Of a stretch of 64,000 nt of DNA, positions 18,672 through 29,069 are shown piece after piece. The DNA is taken from NCBI GenBank assembly GCA_017410165.1, contig JAFQRH010000004.1, positions 62,001-126,000 of the forward strand. The letters are read 5' to 3'. The notes under the pieces were generated by a model. That model worked only from the letters and a program-made list of their open reading frames with translations, made no database searches and was not told where the DNA came from. The stretch's first letter is position 1; every line of letters starts with the position of its first letter. This DNA is from Alistipes sp. (GTDB taxonomy: Bacteria; Bacteroidota; Bacteroidia; Bacteroidales; Rikenellaceae). The position numbers were made by a program, and so were the translations under genes.

Positions 18672-19547
18672 ATGAAAGGTATTGTATTGGCCGGAGGAAG
18701 CGGAACACGCCTCTACCCCATCACAAAAGGAGTCAGCAAGCAATTGTTGCCAATCTATGACAAGCCGATGGTATATTATCCGATTTCGGTCTTGATGTTG
18801 GCAGGCATTCGCGAGATTCTGATTATATCGACACCCGACGATCTGCCGGGCTTCCGCCGATTGTTGGGCGATGGTAGCGACTATGGTGTTCGCTTCGAGT
18901 ACGCCGAACAGCCATCACCTGACGGATTGGCGCAGGCGTTCATCATCGGTGAGGAGTTTATCGGTGACGATTGTGCGTGTCTGGTGTTGGGCGACAATAT
19001 CTTCCACGGAGCAGGCCTCAAAGAGTTGCTGACGGATGCTGTTGCAGATGCCGAGCAGAATGGAAAAGCAACCGTTTTCGGCTATTGGGTAAACGATCCG
19101 GAGCGTTATGGCGTTGCGGAGTTCGACGCCGAGGGCAACTGCCTCTCAATTGAGGAGAAGCCCGCTAATCCGAAATCGAATTATGCCGTTGTCGGACTCT
19201 ACTTCTACCCTAACAAGGTTGTCGATGTTGCAAAGCACATCAAGCCGTCAGCACGTGGCGAGTTGGAGATTACCACCGTCAATCAGCAATTCCTTGAAGA
19301 GCAGAGCTTGAAGGTGCAGACGCTCGGTCGCGGTTTTGCGTGGCTCGATACCGGCACGCACGATTCGCTCGCCGAAGCATCCATCTTCGTCGAGGTCATA
19401 GAGAAGCGTCAGGGTTTGAAGATTGCCTGCTTGGAGGGCATTGCATTCGAGCAGGGCTGGATTACAAAGGAGCAGTTGCAAAAGGCGGCTCAACCGATGA
19501 TTAAGAATCAGTACGGGCAGTATTTGCTCAAATTGGCAGAGAGATAG
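18672..19547 (+). CDS. rfbA: glucose-1-phosphate thymidylyltransferase
   Basis: 291 residues, full length for RmlA. The nucleotide-binding signature [11 protein letters not shown] and the downstream [11 protein letters not shown] are intact. It joins dTTP and glucose-1-phosphate to dTDP-glucose, the first step to dTDP-L-rhamnose. One base separates its stop from rfbC. Confidence 0.96.
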   Translation: MKGIVLAGGSGTRLYPITKGVSKQLLPIYDKPMVYYPISVLMLAGIREILIISTPDDLPGFRRLLGDGSDYGVRFEYAEQPSPDGLAQAFIIGEEFIGDDCACLVLGDNIFHGAGLKELLTDAVADAEQNGKATVFGYWVNDPERYGVAEFDAEGNCLSIEEKPANPKSNYAVVGLYFYPNKVVDVAKHIKPSARGELEITTVNQQFLEEQSLKVQTLGRGFAWLDTGTHDSLAEASIFVEVIEKRQGLKIACLEGIAFEQGWITKEQLQKAAQPMIKNQYGQYLLKLAER

Positions 19548-19548
19548 T

Positions 19549-20121
19549 ATGGAAGTAATAAAAACCGACATAGAGGGTGTATTTGTAATCGAGCCAACGG
19601 TGTTTGGCGACGAGCGTGGATACTTTTTTGAGAGTTTTAACGCCGCCGAGTTCGAGCAAAAGACGGGCGTAAAGAGACTGTTCGTTCAAGATAACGAGAG
19701 CAAATCGAAATATGGTGTACTGCGTGGCCTGCACTTCCAAAAGGGCGAACACGCTCAATCGAAACTCGTTCGCGTAGTTCAAGGACGCGTTTTGGATGTT
19801 GCCGTAGATATTCGCAAGGGCTCGCCCACATTCGGCAAATACGTCGCAGTTGAACTTTCGGCCGAGAACCATCGCCAACTCTTCGTTCCTCGCGGATTCG
19901 CTCACGGTTTTGCCGTTTTGAGCGACGAGGCGGTATTCCAATACAAATGCGACAACCTCTATGCTCCACAAGCCGAGGGCGCAATTGCGTGGAATGACCC
20001 GCAAATCGGCATCGATTGGCAGATTGATGCGGCAGAAGTTATCTTGTCGGAGAAGGACAAACACCACCCGTTGCTAAAAGATGCAGAGTGGCTGTTCGAT
20101 TATAACACACAACTCTATTAA
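19549..20121 (+). CDS. rfbC: dTDP-4-dehydrorhamnose 3,5-epimerase
   Basis: 190 residues, a cupin enzyme of normal RmlC length. DERGYFFES, VLRGLHFQ (catalytic His) and PRGFAHGF are present. Third step of the rhamnose pathway. Six bases separate it from rfbD. Confidence 0.96.
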   Translation: MEVIKTDIEGVFVIEPTVFGDERGYFFESFNAAEFEQKTGVKRLFVQDNESKSKYGVLRGLHFQKGEHAQSKLVRVVQGRVLDVAVDIRKGSPTFGKYVAVELSAENHRQLFVPRGFAHGFAVLSDEAVFQYKCDNLYAPQAEGAIAWNDPQIGIDWQIDAAEVILSEKDKHHPLLKDAEWLFDYNTQLY

Positions 20122-20127
20122 CGAAGT

Positions 20128-20985
20128 ATGAATATTTTGGTCACAGGTGCCAACGGTCAGTTGGGCAACGAAATACGCAGACGAAGCGTCGGATGCAGTC
20201 ACCACTTCACATTTACCGATGTGGCAGAGTTGGATATTACCGATGCGGCGGCGGTATTGGAGATGGCGAGCAACACCAAGGCGGAGTTTATCATCAACTG
20301 TGCGGCATACACCAATGTCGATAAAGCGGAAGATGACGAGCAGACCGCTCACTTGATAAATTGTACGGCAACGGCTAACTTGGCAGCAGCAGCAAAGCAG
20401 GTAGGCGCAACTCTTATTCACGTCTCGACGGATTACGTTTTCGATGGCTGCGGTTGCACACCATACACCGAAGAGGCGGCTGTCGCACCCACTGGTGCAT
20501 ACGGGCGCACAAAACTCGCCGGCGAGCAAGCGGTTGCAGAGAGCGGTTGCAAGCATATTATCATCCGCACGGCGTGGCTCTATTCGCCATTCGGCCGCAA
20601 CTTCGTAAAGACAATGCGCACGCTGACTGCCGAGCGAGAGCACTTGCAGGTAGTCTTCGATCAAGTCGGCTCGCCGACCTATGCCGGTGACCTTGCCGAT
20701 GCTATTTTGCACATTGTAGAAGGTGGCACCCGCGAAGCGTATGGAACGTATCACTACTCGAACGAGGGTGTCTGCTCGTGGTACGATTTTGCCAAAGAGA
20801 TATGCGAAATGAGTGGCAACGCGTGCGAAATTCGCCCGTGCCATTCGAACGAGTTTCCGTCAAAGGTTGCACGCCCGCACTACTCGGTATTGGACAAGAC
20901 CAAAATTAAGACAACATTCGGCATATCGATTCCGCATTGGAAGGAGTCGCTTGCCGTATGTATAAAGGAACTAAACGAGCAATAA
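20128..20985 (+). CDS. rfbD: dTDP-4-dehydrorhamnose reductase
   Basis: 285 residues. The NADPH site GANGQLGNE, the STDYVFDG stretch and the YGRTK catalytic motif are clear. Final step to dTDP-L-rhamnose. Nine bases separate its stop from the next glycosyltransferase start. Confidence 0.95.
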   Translation: MNILVTGANGQLGNEIRRRSVGCSHHFTFTDVAELDITDAAAVLEMASNTKAEFIINCAAYTNVDKAEDDEQTAHLINCTATANLAAAAKQVGATLIHVSTDYVFDGCGCTPYTEEAAVAPTGAYGRTKLAGEQAVAESGCKHIIIRTAWLYSPFGRNFVKTMRTLTAEREHLQVVFDQVGSPTYAGDLADAILHIVEGGTREAYGTYHYSNEGVCSWYDFAKEICEMSGNACEIRPCHSNEFPSKVARPHYSVLDKTKIKTTFGISIPHWKESLAVCIKELNEQ

Positions 20986-20993
20986 GCAAGATT

Positions 20994-22148
20994 ATGGCAA
21001 TGCGAGAGATTAATCTATTCACTTATGGAGATTCGACCAAACCGGCAACTTGGTCGAATGTACCATATTGTCTATCATCCGCATTGCAGAGTATGGGATA
21101 CAGAATAAATCGCATAGATATATCCCTATCAGACAATCGGCTATTGAATATATGCCGTCGAATTTGGAATGCCGTTGCAAGACGCGTATTGGGAATTTTG
21201 CATAGAGGAGATAAATTTGCATACACGTTTGACCGCACACCTCTCTTCTGCAAAGAGGTCGAGAAGCGCATATCGGCTGCCAACCGCAAATATCCAAACG
21301 CTTGTTGTAATATATTTCTCTCGTTTAGTTGCTACAACAGACACTCCGAAGCTCCTTCAATATTATTGTGCGATTGGACATTCGAGCATCTCCTTCGCGA
21401 GCAATATGGACGTGAGCCATACGCCTGCGAGCGTAAATACATACAGTTGCAACAAGAGGCGATTAACAATTGCAAATATGTGGTATCACTATTTGAGAAG
21501 TCGGCGCAATATATCGCAGAGCGTAGCAGTAATCCAAATATAGTACATTTGGGAAGCAACGTGATAAATATCATTGGCGAAAACCATCCGACCGAGGAGC
21601 TGTCTTCCACTAAAAGCGCAACACACAACATTCTCTTTGTGGGAGGTTATCGTTACCGCGAGGCAGCGGTACAATTAGTAGAGAGTTTTGACGCATTAAA
21701 ACATCTATATCCCGACTTAAAAATCGACATTGTAGGTCAAACCGTTGAAAATCTTGGCATTTCAATTCCCGACGGAGTATCTTGTCACGGATACCTTGAC
21801 AAGGCAAATCCAAGACAACAAGAGACATACTATCGGTTATTCAAAGAGGCATCACTATTTATAAACCACAACCCTATTTGGGCTGGTTACTCCTCGATGA
21901 TCGAGGCAATGTATTTTTACACGCCGGTTATTGTTTCGCCGTACGCGGAGTTTGTAGGCGAATTTGGGGAGCAGATAACATTTGGCGAGTATTGCTCCAC
22001 CTTCTCGCGGGAGGAGTTGGCGGAGTGTATCAGAAAAGTTTTTGATTCGTCCGACCGCCAACGGATGGCAGTAGATGCACATAACGCAGTAAAAGATTAT
22101 ACTTGGCAATCATTTGTAGAAAAACTTGTTAAACTAATAGAAGAATAA
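20994..22148 (+). CDS. glycosyltransferase, GT-B type
   Basis: 384 residues from ATG 20994; the in-frame ATG at 20937 lies inside rfbD. The C-terminal half has a GT4-style nucleotide-sugar domain (ILFVGGYRYREA, GYLDK, then a donor-site region SSMIEAMYFYTPVI). The N-terminal half is divergent. More AT-rich than the rfb genes around it, as is usual for variable sugar transferases. It splits rfbACD from rfbB. Sugar and acceptor unknown. Confidence 0.8.
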   Translation: MAMREINLFTYGDSTKPATWSNVPYCLSSALQSMGYRINRIDISLSDNRLLNICRRIWNAVARRVLGILHRGDKFAYTFDRTPLFCKEVEKRISAANRKYPNACCNIFLSFSCYNRHSEAPSILLCDWTFEHLLREQYGREPYACERKYIQLQQEAINNCKYVVSLFEKSAQYIAERSSNPNIVHLGSNVINIIGENHPTEELSSTKSATHNILFVGGYRYREAAVQLVESFDALKHLYPDLKIDIVGQTVENLGISIPDGVSCHGYLDKANPRQQETYYRLFKEASLFINHNPIWAGYSSMIEAMYFYTPVIVSPYAEFVGEFGEQITFGEYCSTFSREELAECIRKVFDSSDRQRMAVDAHNAVKDYTWQSFVEKLVKLIEE

Positions 22149-22155
22149 AGCCACT

Positions 22156-23223
22156 ATGAAACGTAACATAATTATCACGGGCGGAGCCGGCTTTATCGGC
22201 AGCCACGTTGTTCGACTCTTCGTCAACAAGTATCCGGAGTATCGAATTATAAATATCGACAAACTCACTTACGCCGGTAATCTTGCCAATCTGAAAGATG
22301 TCGAGAGTGCGCCAAACTACACCTTTATCAAGGCGGACATTTGCGACTTCGAGCAGATGATGGAGATTATGCAGCAGTACGAAGTAGATGGCATTATTCA
22401 TCTCGCTGCCGAAAGTCACGTCGATCGCAGTATTAAGGACCCATTTACGTTCGCTCGCACGAATGTTATGGGCACCCTATCGCTATTGCAGGCAGCCAAA
22501 CTATATTGGGAGTCGCGTGCAGAGCGTTACGAAGGCAAGCGATTCTATCATATCTCGACCGACGAAGTATATGGTGCGCTCGACTTCGATGGTTCGTTCT
22601 TTACCGAGACCACAAAGTATGACCCACATTCGCCATATTCGGCATCGAAAGCATCGTCCGACCACTTCGTACGTGCTTTTCACGATACGTACGGAATGCC
22701 GACCATCGTTACTAACTGCTCAAACAACTATGGTCCGTATCAATTCCCTGAAAAGTTGATACCGCTGTTTATCAACAACATCCGTCACGGCAAGCCACTG
22801 CCCGTGTATGGCAAGGGCGAGAATGTGCGCGATTGGCTCTATGTTATTGACCACGCTCGTGCCATCGACACCATTTTCCACAATGGCAAGATTGCCGACA
22901 CGTACAACATTGGCGGTTTCAACGAGTGGCGAAATATCGACCTTATTAAAGTTATCATTAAAACGGTAGATCGTCTGCTCGGCAATCCGGAGGGTGCCAG
23001 CGACCACCTCATTACGTATGTTACCGACCGTGCCGGCCACGATTTGCGTTACGCTATCGACTCCACAAAGTTGAAGAACGAGTTGGGTTGGGAGCCGTCG
23101 TTACAATTCGAGGAGGGCATTGAAAAGACCGTTCGTTGGTATCTCGACAATCAGGAGTGGATGGACAACATCACCTCCGGAGAGTATGAGCGTTATTACG
23201 AAGATATGTACAAAAACCGATAG
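22156..23223 (+). CDS. rfbB: dTDP-glucose 4,6-dehydratase
   Basis: 355 residues. GGAGFIGSH, the signature NIDKLTYAGN, the STDEVYG motif and the catalytic YSASK are present. It converts dTDP-glucose to the 4-keto-6-deoxy sugar, the second step of the rhamnose pathway, and completes the set with rfbACD. Confidence 0.96.
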   Translation: MKRNIIITGGAGFIGSHVVRLFVNKYPEYRIINIDKLTYAGNLANLKDVESAPNYTFIKADICDFEQMMEIMQQYEVDGIIHLAAESHVDRSIKDPFTFARTNVMGTLSLLQAAKLYWESRAERYEGKRFYHISTDEVYGALDFDGSFFTETTKYDPHSPYSASKASSDHFVRAFHDTYGMPTIVTNCSNNYGPYQFPEKLIPLFINNIRHGKPLPVYGKGENVRDWLYVIDHARAIDTIFHNGKIADTYNIGGFNEWRNIDLIKVIIKTVDRLLGNPEGASDHLITYVTDRAGHDLRYAIDSTKLKNELGWEPSLQFEEGIEKTVRWYLDNQEWMDNITSGEYERYYEDMYKNR

Positions 23224-23271
23224 CCAAGCAACACAACCCAAAGAGAGGCGATCAAAGAGAAAGGAGAGGAA

Positions 23272-24540
23272 GTGAAGATACTGATTAAAATACTCATCAC
23301 ATTTTACTGTTTTGCGACATTGTCGTTTTTCCGACCATTTGATATGATATCGGACGAAATAGCGAAAATGTTGTCATACGGTTCGATGTTCGCAATCTTT
23401 GCTCTCTCCATAATGACAAGGACGAGCACGAGCCCGCAAAAACAGTTTGCCACACCGACAAAGTATCTGCTGCTATTTATCGCCATTTCGTGTTTTATGC
23501 CAATGTTTGCAAACGTCGATCAAACGTTTGTGCAGACTGTGGTTGCCACGATTCCGTACTTCTCGTATGGACTCTATCTCGCTTTCCGAAAATTTGACAT
23601 CGATCGCAATTTTATCTATGGTTTGGTATTTACCATCGCAACATTTGCAATTATTACACACATCATAAATCATATCACCTTCCCGGTAATTACATTTGGT
23701 ATTCCACGCGACGAGTATGAAATTGATCGTGGCGGTCTGCGATTATTGATTATCGGCTTCTGCTATATAGTTTTAGCATTTTTTATTGCCATAGGCGAAT
23801 GGCGTAGAACGCATAAAGCCAAGTGGTGGATACCAATTATTATTTCATTTGCAGCAATCGTATCCTCATACACCCGCCAACATATTATGGTCTGCGCAAT
23901 TGTCGGAATGTGGATGCTGTTAGGCAACATAGGGTTAATCAAGAAGATTATTTTAATTAGCGCAGGTGCATTGCTATTAGCATATACGGTGCCTAAAATT
24001 CCAGTCTTTAATAAGATGATCGACTTGACGGTTGAGCAATACGAGGAGAATGAATATACCACAAAGGAGAACGTGCGTATTACCGCTGCCCGTTATTATG
24101 GCTACGAAGAGTTTGAAACGACATCAAACCATATATTTGGTAATGGCGTGCCATCTTTCCGCTCAAATTGGGGTGCGGCGTTTGAGACACACGCAGAGAT
24201 GGAGCATCTGTACACGCACGATGTCGGATGGTTTGGTATGAATTGGTATTTCGGCATATGCACCGTATTGTGTATGTTCTACATCTGTTTTGTTGCCGTT
24301 TTCCGAAAAAGCAAGCACAGTACAGCTTTTATCAAATATTTCTTTATTTGGTTCTTTATTACCGGCTTTACAAGTGGTACTCCGTTGTACCAATATCAGA
24401 TTATTGTCACCGTATTGGCAATGGCTTTGATGGATTGCGGACGCGTACAAATCGATCATCGCAAGCGCAGAGTTGAAACCACACAATGGGGTGAGCAGTT
24501 TAGCTGGCGACGAATCAAATCGCAACCACTCAATAAATAG
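23272..24540 (+). CDS. O-antigen/oligosaccharide polymerase, Wzy-like
   Basis: 422 residues from GTG 23272, with an AGGAGAGGAA stretch just upstream. About ten hydrophobic helices run through the protein. A long periplasmic loop (about 255-320, NKMIDLTVEQYEE to THAEMEHLYTHD) is followed by the motif DVGWFGMNW, typical of Wzy/O-antigen-ligase proteins. Likely polymerises lipid-linked repeat units at the periplasmic face. AT-rich like the neighbouring transferases. The following glycosyltransferase starts 10 bases after its stop. Confidence 0.8.
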   Translation: MKILIKILITFYCFATLSFFRPFDMISDEIAKMLSYGSMFAIFALSIMTRTSTSPQKQFATPTKYLLLFIAISCFMPMFANVDQTFVQTVVATIPYFSYGLYLAFRKFDIDRNFIYGLVFTIATFAIITHIINHITFPVITFGIPRDEYEIDRGGLRLLIIGFCYIVLAFFIAIGEWRRTHKAKWWIPIIISFAAIVSSYTRQHIMVCAIVGMWMLLGNIGLIKKIILISAGALLLAYTVPKIPVFNKMIDLTVEQYEENEYTTKENVRITAARYYGYEEFETTSNHIFGNGVPSFRSNWGAAFETHAEMEHLYTHDVGWFGMNWYFGICTVLCMFYICFVAVFRKSKHSTAFIKYFFIWFFITGFTSGTPLYQYQIIVTVLAMALMDCGRVQIDHRKRRVETTQWGEQFSWRRIKSQPLNK

Positions 24541-24550
24541 CAGTCACGTT

Positions 24551-25510
24551 ATGTCACACGTTACAGGAGTTGTCATACTAAATTATAACAATGCGGCGGA
24601 CACAATCGCCTGCATCAACTCGCTGTATCAAAACACAACGCAGTCGGCATACAAAATCGTGGTTGTCGATAATGGCTCTACACCTCACACAACAGAGTCA
24701 ATCGATCGCTTTATTGCCGGTTTTGACGATCACGCACTGCTTGACGAAACGATGCCGTTGCCGAACTCATTGCCATTTATATCACATCTGCGCCTATCGA
24801 AAAATCTCGGATACGCGTGCGGAAACAACAGAGCCATCGAGTTGTTCTATGCTGATAAGGATGTAGATAGGTTGCTAATTCTAAACAACGACGTTTTGCT
24901 GACCGAAGATATCATAACGCCTCTTAACGCCGATTTGGATTCGCTACCCGACGCAGCAATTGTCACACCGCTATTATACAAGAGTGATGGTCGAACAATT
25001 GACCACAACTGCGCCCGACGCGCACCCCGACTGTCAGAGATATTTGGGTTATGGGCGATGTTATATCGTACCACATTCGGCATTATGAATCGCATCTATC
25101 AAGCACAATATCTGCTGCCTACATCAACTGCGGACGAGCGTTTTCTGCGCGTAGAACTTCCGTCGGGCAGTTGTATGATGTGCGACAAAGAGTTGTTCCG
25201 CAAGATTGGGTCTTTCGATCCAAATACATTCCTCTATTACGAAGAGAATATACTTTGGGAGAAGATTCGCCCGCTCGGTCTGCACAACTATCTCGACAAG
25301 CGCATTTCGTGCATCCATTTGGGTGCAGCAACCACAAAGACAAAATCGACAAGTGCGTTTATAGCACATTGTCTGATAGATAGCACACGTTACTTTATTC
25401 GTCGATATACCGATGCCGGAGTTGCGTATCGAGCAGGTTTAGAGTTGTTCTTTGCGCTCTTCCGAATGAAAATCGGCATAAAAGAGCGGTGGTCGGCAAA
25501 AAAGCAGTAA
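24551..25510 (+). CDS. family 2 glycosyltransferase
   Basis: 319 residues from ATG 24551; the longer frame from 24473 overlaps the polymerase gene. The GT-A domain starts GVVILNYNNAADT, with VDNGST and LILNNDV, and a rhamnosyltransferase-like LPSGSCMM stretch. Such enzymes add one sugar to a lipid-linked repeat unit in the cytoplasm. With a complete dTDP-rhamnose pathway next door, rhamnose is a plausible donor, but this is inference. Confidence 0.88.
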   Translation: MSHVTGVVILNYNNAADTIACINSLYQNTTQSAYKIVVVDNGSTPHTTESIDRFIAGFDDHALLDETMPLPNSLPFISHLRLSKNLGYACGNNRAIELFYADKDVDRLLILNNDVLLTEDIITPLNADLDSLPDAAIVTPLLYKSDGRTIDHNCARRAPRLSEIFGLWAMLYRTTFGIMNRIYQAQYLLPTSTADERFLRVELPSGSCMMCDKELFRKIGSFDPNTFLYYEENILWEKIRPLGLHNYLDKRISCIHLGAATTKTKSTSAFIAHCLIDSTRYFIRRYTDAGVAYRAGLELFFALFRMKIGIKERWSAKKQ

Positions 25511-25522
25511 AAAAAGAGTTTT

Positions 25523-26563
25523 ATGATACGCCACGTTGCACATATCGTATGGGGATTCCGCTTGGGCGGCATCGAAACTATGCTCGTCAATATTATAAAC
25601 GAGCAGGTTTGCCACATATCCGTAACTTTGATTATTATCAACGATATCGTCGATGAGGGGCTGATTGCATCGATTGATAAGCGAGTGAATATCGTTCGAC
25701 TTAATCGCCAAATAGGCAGTCGCAACCCTATTCCACTCCTTCGACTCAACGCTACCCTATTGGCCAAAAAGCCAGACGTTATCCATTGCCACACGCATAC
25801 CATAATCAAACTTTTGCCTAAATTGTTTCATAAACGATCTATCTTGACTGTACACACAACGATACGAGATAAGCATTTATGCACGCAAGACCTCCGTAAA
25901 TATGCACGTATTGTTGCTATATCTCCATCAGTGCAGCAAATGTTGCAAAAAGAGTTTGATATGGATTCAACCGTAATATATAACGGTATTGATTTCTCAA
26001 AATTTGAGCACAAAACCGACTTTTCACAACTCAAACCATTTCGCATTGTTCAGGTTGGTCGTTTGATCGCACCCAAAGGGCACAAAACTCTTTTGCAAGC
26101 CATAGCACAACTCCGCGAATTGAACATTCATTTGGACATTATCGGCGATGGCGAGTTGCGGGAAGAGTTGGAAGAGATGATTTCGCAGACGGGTCTAACT
26201 GACAGAATCACACTTCTCGGAGCAAAAAGCCAAGAGTATATTTTTGCCCACTTGAAAGATTACGATCTGCTTATCCAGCCATCCGTTTGGGAGGGATTCG
26301 GCCTTACCGCAGTCGAAGCAATGGCTGCCAAAGTGCCGGTTTTGGCATCAAACATTGATGGATTGGGCGAGATATTGCAAAACGGCAAATACGGAGAGTG
26401 TTTCGAGTCGGGCAATGTCGAGCAATGCAGAGATAAAATCATCGAGTTATATAACGCACCATACAAGGCCGAGCGTTTGGATGCGATATACGACTATGCG
26501 AATGCGAATTTCAATGTAAAACATACAGCCAACAGATATTTGGATTTATACGCTAAAATATGA
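25523..26563 (+). CDS. family 4 glycosyltransferase
   Basis: 346 residues. The N-terminal domain has the acceptor motif GFRLGGIETM. The C-terminal domain carries QVGRLIAPKGHKTLL and the EX7E donor motif in EGFGLTAVEAMAAK. It overlaps the next glycosyltransferase by 4 bases (ATGA), so the two are co-translated. Specificity unknown. Confidence 0.9.
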   Translation: MIRHVAHIVWGFRLGGIETMLVNIINEQVCHISVTLIIINDIVDEGLIASIDKRVNIVRLNRQIGSRNPIPLLRLNATLLAKKPDVIHCHTHTIIKLLPKLFHKRSILTVHTTIRDKHLCTQDLRKYARIVAISPSVQQMLQKEFDMDSTVIYNGIDFSKFEHKTDFSQLKPFRIVQVGRLIAPKGHKTLLQAIAQLRELNIHLDIIGDGELREELEEMISQTGLTDRITLLGAKSQEYIFAHLKDYDLLIQPSVWEGFGLTAVEAMAAKVPVLASNIDGLGEILQNGKYGECFESGNVEQCRDKIIELYNAPYKAERLDAIYDYANANFNVKHTANRYLDLYAKI

Positions 26564-27516
26564 AAATCCTTTGTGTAACAACCAACTATCCGACACCCGA
26601 ATATCCGATATTCGGCATCTTTGTTAAGGAGCAGATCGAGTCGCTTCGCAAACAGGGAGTTGATTGCCGTGTTTTCTATTGTGACGGAAAGGGGCGCGGA
26701 GGCAGACAATACATCACATACGTACCACGCTTATGGTGGCACCTACTTACGCATCGCTATGACGTTATACATTGTCACCACGCATTGAGTGCAATAATCT
26801 TAATGATGACAGGGTGGCCGTTGTTCCGCAAATGTGTGCTTTCGTACCAAAATGACCCTACACGCGAATGGGGAGACAAGGTATTTAAATTTTTATACCC
26901 ATTTTTCAACAAATTCATCTTCAAAAATAGATCGGAATATCTACGACACAAAAAATGTGAATATCTTCCAAATGGCTGCAACACAACTCTATTCCGCCCA
27001 ATGGATAGAAATGAATGTTGTGAGAAATTAGGGTTAAATCCGGACAAACACTATGTGTTGTATATGGATTCCAACAAAGGCATACGTACCCAAAAACGCA
27101 AGGATCGTTATGATGCCGCACTAGAACTACTTCGCTCCAAATATGGATACACCAATATCGAATCAATTGAGTTACGAAACACCGTCCGCGAAGAGATTCC
27201 GCTATACATTAATTGCTCGTCATTGCACCTTATGAGTAGCGATTTTGAAGGTTCGCCAAACTCTGTCAAGGAGTGTATGTGTTGTAATACGCCTGTTGTA
27301 TCCACACCCGTAGGCAATGTTCAAGAGATGATTGGAGACATAGAGGGTAGTTTTGTTACCGAGAGTTTTACGGCAGAGGAGTTAGCCGCCAAAGCCAATG
27401 AAGTACTACGTTCGCAAACGCCGTTCAGTGGTCGTGAACAATTTTTAGCCAAGGGCTACTCCATAGAGCACGTAGCTGAAAAACTTATAAACATATATAA
27501 AACCGTTATTAAGTAA
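26560..27516 (+). CDS. family 4 glycosyltransferase
   Basis: 318 residues, GT-B fold. It begins MKILCVTTNYPTPEYPIFG, with VIHCHHALSA in the first domain and SSDFEGSPNSVKECMCCNTP as the donor-site region in the second. It overlaps both neighbours (4 bases upstream; the stop shares a base with the acyltransferase start). Specificity unknown. Confidence 0.88.
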   Translation: MKILCVTTNYPTPEYPIFGIFVKEQIESLRKQGVDCRVFYCDGKGRGGRQYITYVPRLWWHLLTHRYDVIHCHHALSAIILMMTGWPLFRKCVLSYQNDPTREWGDKVFKFLYPFFNKFIFKNRSEYLRHKKCEYLPNGCNTTLFRPMDRNECCEKLGLNPDKHYVLYMDSNKGIRTQKRKDRYDAALELLRSKYGYTNIESIELRNTVREEIPLYINCSSLHLMSSDFEGSPNSVKECMCCNTPVVSTPVGNVQEMIGDIEGSFVTESFTAEELAAKANEVLRSQTPFSGREQFLAKGYSIEHVAEKLINIYKTVIK

Positions 27517-27944
27517 TGACTCTAAAACACATAAAATCCGTTATTGCATTTCATCTTATGCAACTGCCAATGAACGGCCGACACCGTAAATTCTTTGCTC
27601 GCTTGGGCGGCATACGTGTAGCCGGCAAATGCTTTATTGGGAGTGGAGTAACATTCGATACGGTCTATCCGGAAAATATTTCAATCGGTCTCGGTGTTCA
27701 CATTACATCGGGATGTACCCTACTTACTCACTATCTCGACACAACGGATAACGATATAAAGTGGCTGAATGGTAACATAGAAATTGGCGACCGTGCATTT
27801 ATCGGGACCAATACTATTATCGCCAAGCCGTGTCGCATCGGCCGACGAGCAATTATTGGTGCAGGCAGCGTCGTAACAAAGGATATCCCGGATAATGAGA
27901 TTTGGGCCGGAAACCCTGCACGATTTATAAAGAAACGACAGTAA
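27516..27944 (+). CDS. hexapeptide-repeat acyltransferase
   Basis: 142 residues of left-handed beta-helix repeats (ISIGLGVHITSGC, IEIGDRAFIGTNT, CRIGRRAIIGAGSVVTKDIP) ending in the classic AGNPARFIKKR. This matches the CatB/LacA/serine acetyltransferase-like group that O-acetylates sugars. Likely decorates the polysaccharide made by this locus. It is short, so the N-terminal helical region is minimal. Confidence 0.87.
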   Translation: MTLKHIKSVIAFHLMQLPMNGRHRKFFARLGGIRVAGKCFIGSGVTFDTVYPENISIGLGVHITSGCTLLTHYLDTTDNDIKWLNGNIEIGDRAFIGTNTIIAKPCRIGRRAIIGAGSVVTKDIPDNEIWAGNPARFIKKRQ

Positions 27945-27952
27945 ACCGTATT

Positions 27953-29056
27953 ATGAACGCTATCGAAAACATAATCAATCGCCGCCTCTTTGCCCTATTG
28001 CGACTTGCGCTATGGCGTGAGCCACAAGAGCCAACCCTATTCGAGGGTATGGACGACGAGGCGTGGAATGCCGTATATAAAAAATCGGTCGAGCAGGGCG
28101 TTCTTGCATTTGCCTTCGACGGAGTTAAAATGTTGGATGCCGAGTTGCAACCAAGCATCGACGTCAAGATACAATGGGGCTACAATGTCGAGAATATCGA
28201 GAAGTTGTACAAGCACAAAGTAAGCGTAGCAACCCGCCTTGCCAAACTATACGCCGACAACGGCATTCGCACGATGATTATGAAGGGGTTGAGCATAGCA
28301 CGCTACTACCCCGTCGCATCGCATCGCCAATTTGGCGACATTGACATCTTCCTGATGGGCGATTACGAGCGAGGCAATAAAATAATTGCCGAGATGGGGG
28401 CAAAAATCAAGTACAGTTTCTTTGTTCATTCGGAGTTTACTGCAAGCGGTGTAAATATCGAAAACCACCGTTGGTTTGTCAATCCATACGTAAATCGATG
28501 CGCAACGTACGTTCAGCACGCATTAGAGCAGTTGGTCGATGGCGCGCGCCCTCATCCGACAGTCGAGCAGGCATACGCACCATCCGCCGAGTTTGACGCT
28601 CTATTCCTTACACGCCATTCAAGTTGGCACTACGCACGCGAGTCCATCCACTTGCGCGAGTTGTGCGATTGGGCAGTATTCCTGCACAACGAGTACGACA
28701 ATATGAACCGTACGCTTGCCGAGCGCATCCTGCGAGAGAGCGGTTTGGAGCGTTATGCATCAATTCTGACCGATATTTGCTGCAAATATTTAGGCCTTGC
28801 CACCGACAAACGACTTGCGCTCGCTTCGGCAGATTCGGCACTCGTCGAGCGCGTGATGAACGACATTCTCTCATACGACGAGATGGAGCAGGCAAAGCGC
28901 GGCGTATTAGCAACATTCTACCATAAAATCACAAAGCGTTGGGCGCGCAAATGGTGCTACGACGAGGTTGTTCCCGATTCGTTCTTCGGCAACATCTTCT
29001 ACTCGGCAAAGAACTACCTGTTGCACCCGGCAGCAATATTCAAAGCAAAATCATAA
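27953..29056 (+). CDS. nucleotidyltransferase-like protein (NTP_transf_5 type)
   Basis: 367 residues from ATG 27953. The centre holds MIMKGLSIARYY and RQFGDIDIFL, with the GD-x-D metal pair of a polymerase-beta-like nucleotidyltransferase, as in the uncharacterised PF14907-type family often found in polysaccharide clusters. The rest is helical. Role unproven; it may modify a sugar or a protein. Gap of 8 bases after the acyltransferase. Confidence 0.75.
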   Translation: MNAIENIINRRLFALLRLALWREPQEPTLFEGMDDEAWNAVYKKSVEQGVLAFAFDGVKMLDAELQPSIDVKIQWGYNVENIEKLYKHKVSVATRLAKLYADNGIRTMIMKGLSIARYYPVASHRQFGDIDIFLMGDYERGNKIIAEMGAKIKYSFFVHSEFTASGVNIENHRWFVNPYVNRCATYVQHALEQLVDGARPHPTVEQAYAPSAEFDALFLTRHSSWHYARESIHLRELCDWAVFLHNEYDNMNRTLAERILRESGLERYASILTDICCKYLGLATDKRLALASADSALVERVMNDILSYDEMEQAKRGVLATFYHKITKRWARKWCYDEVVPDSFFGNIFYSAKNYLLHPAAIFKAKS

Positions 29057-29069
29057 AACAGACAACGAT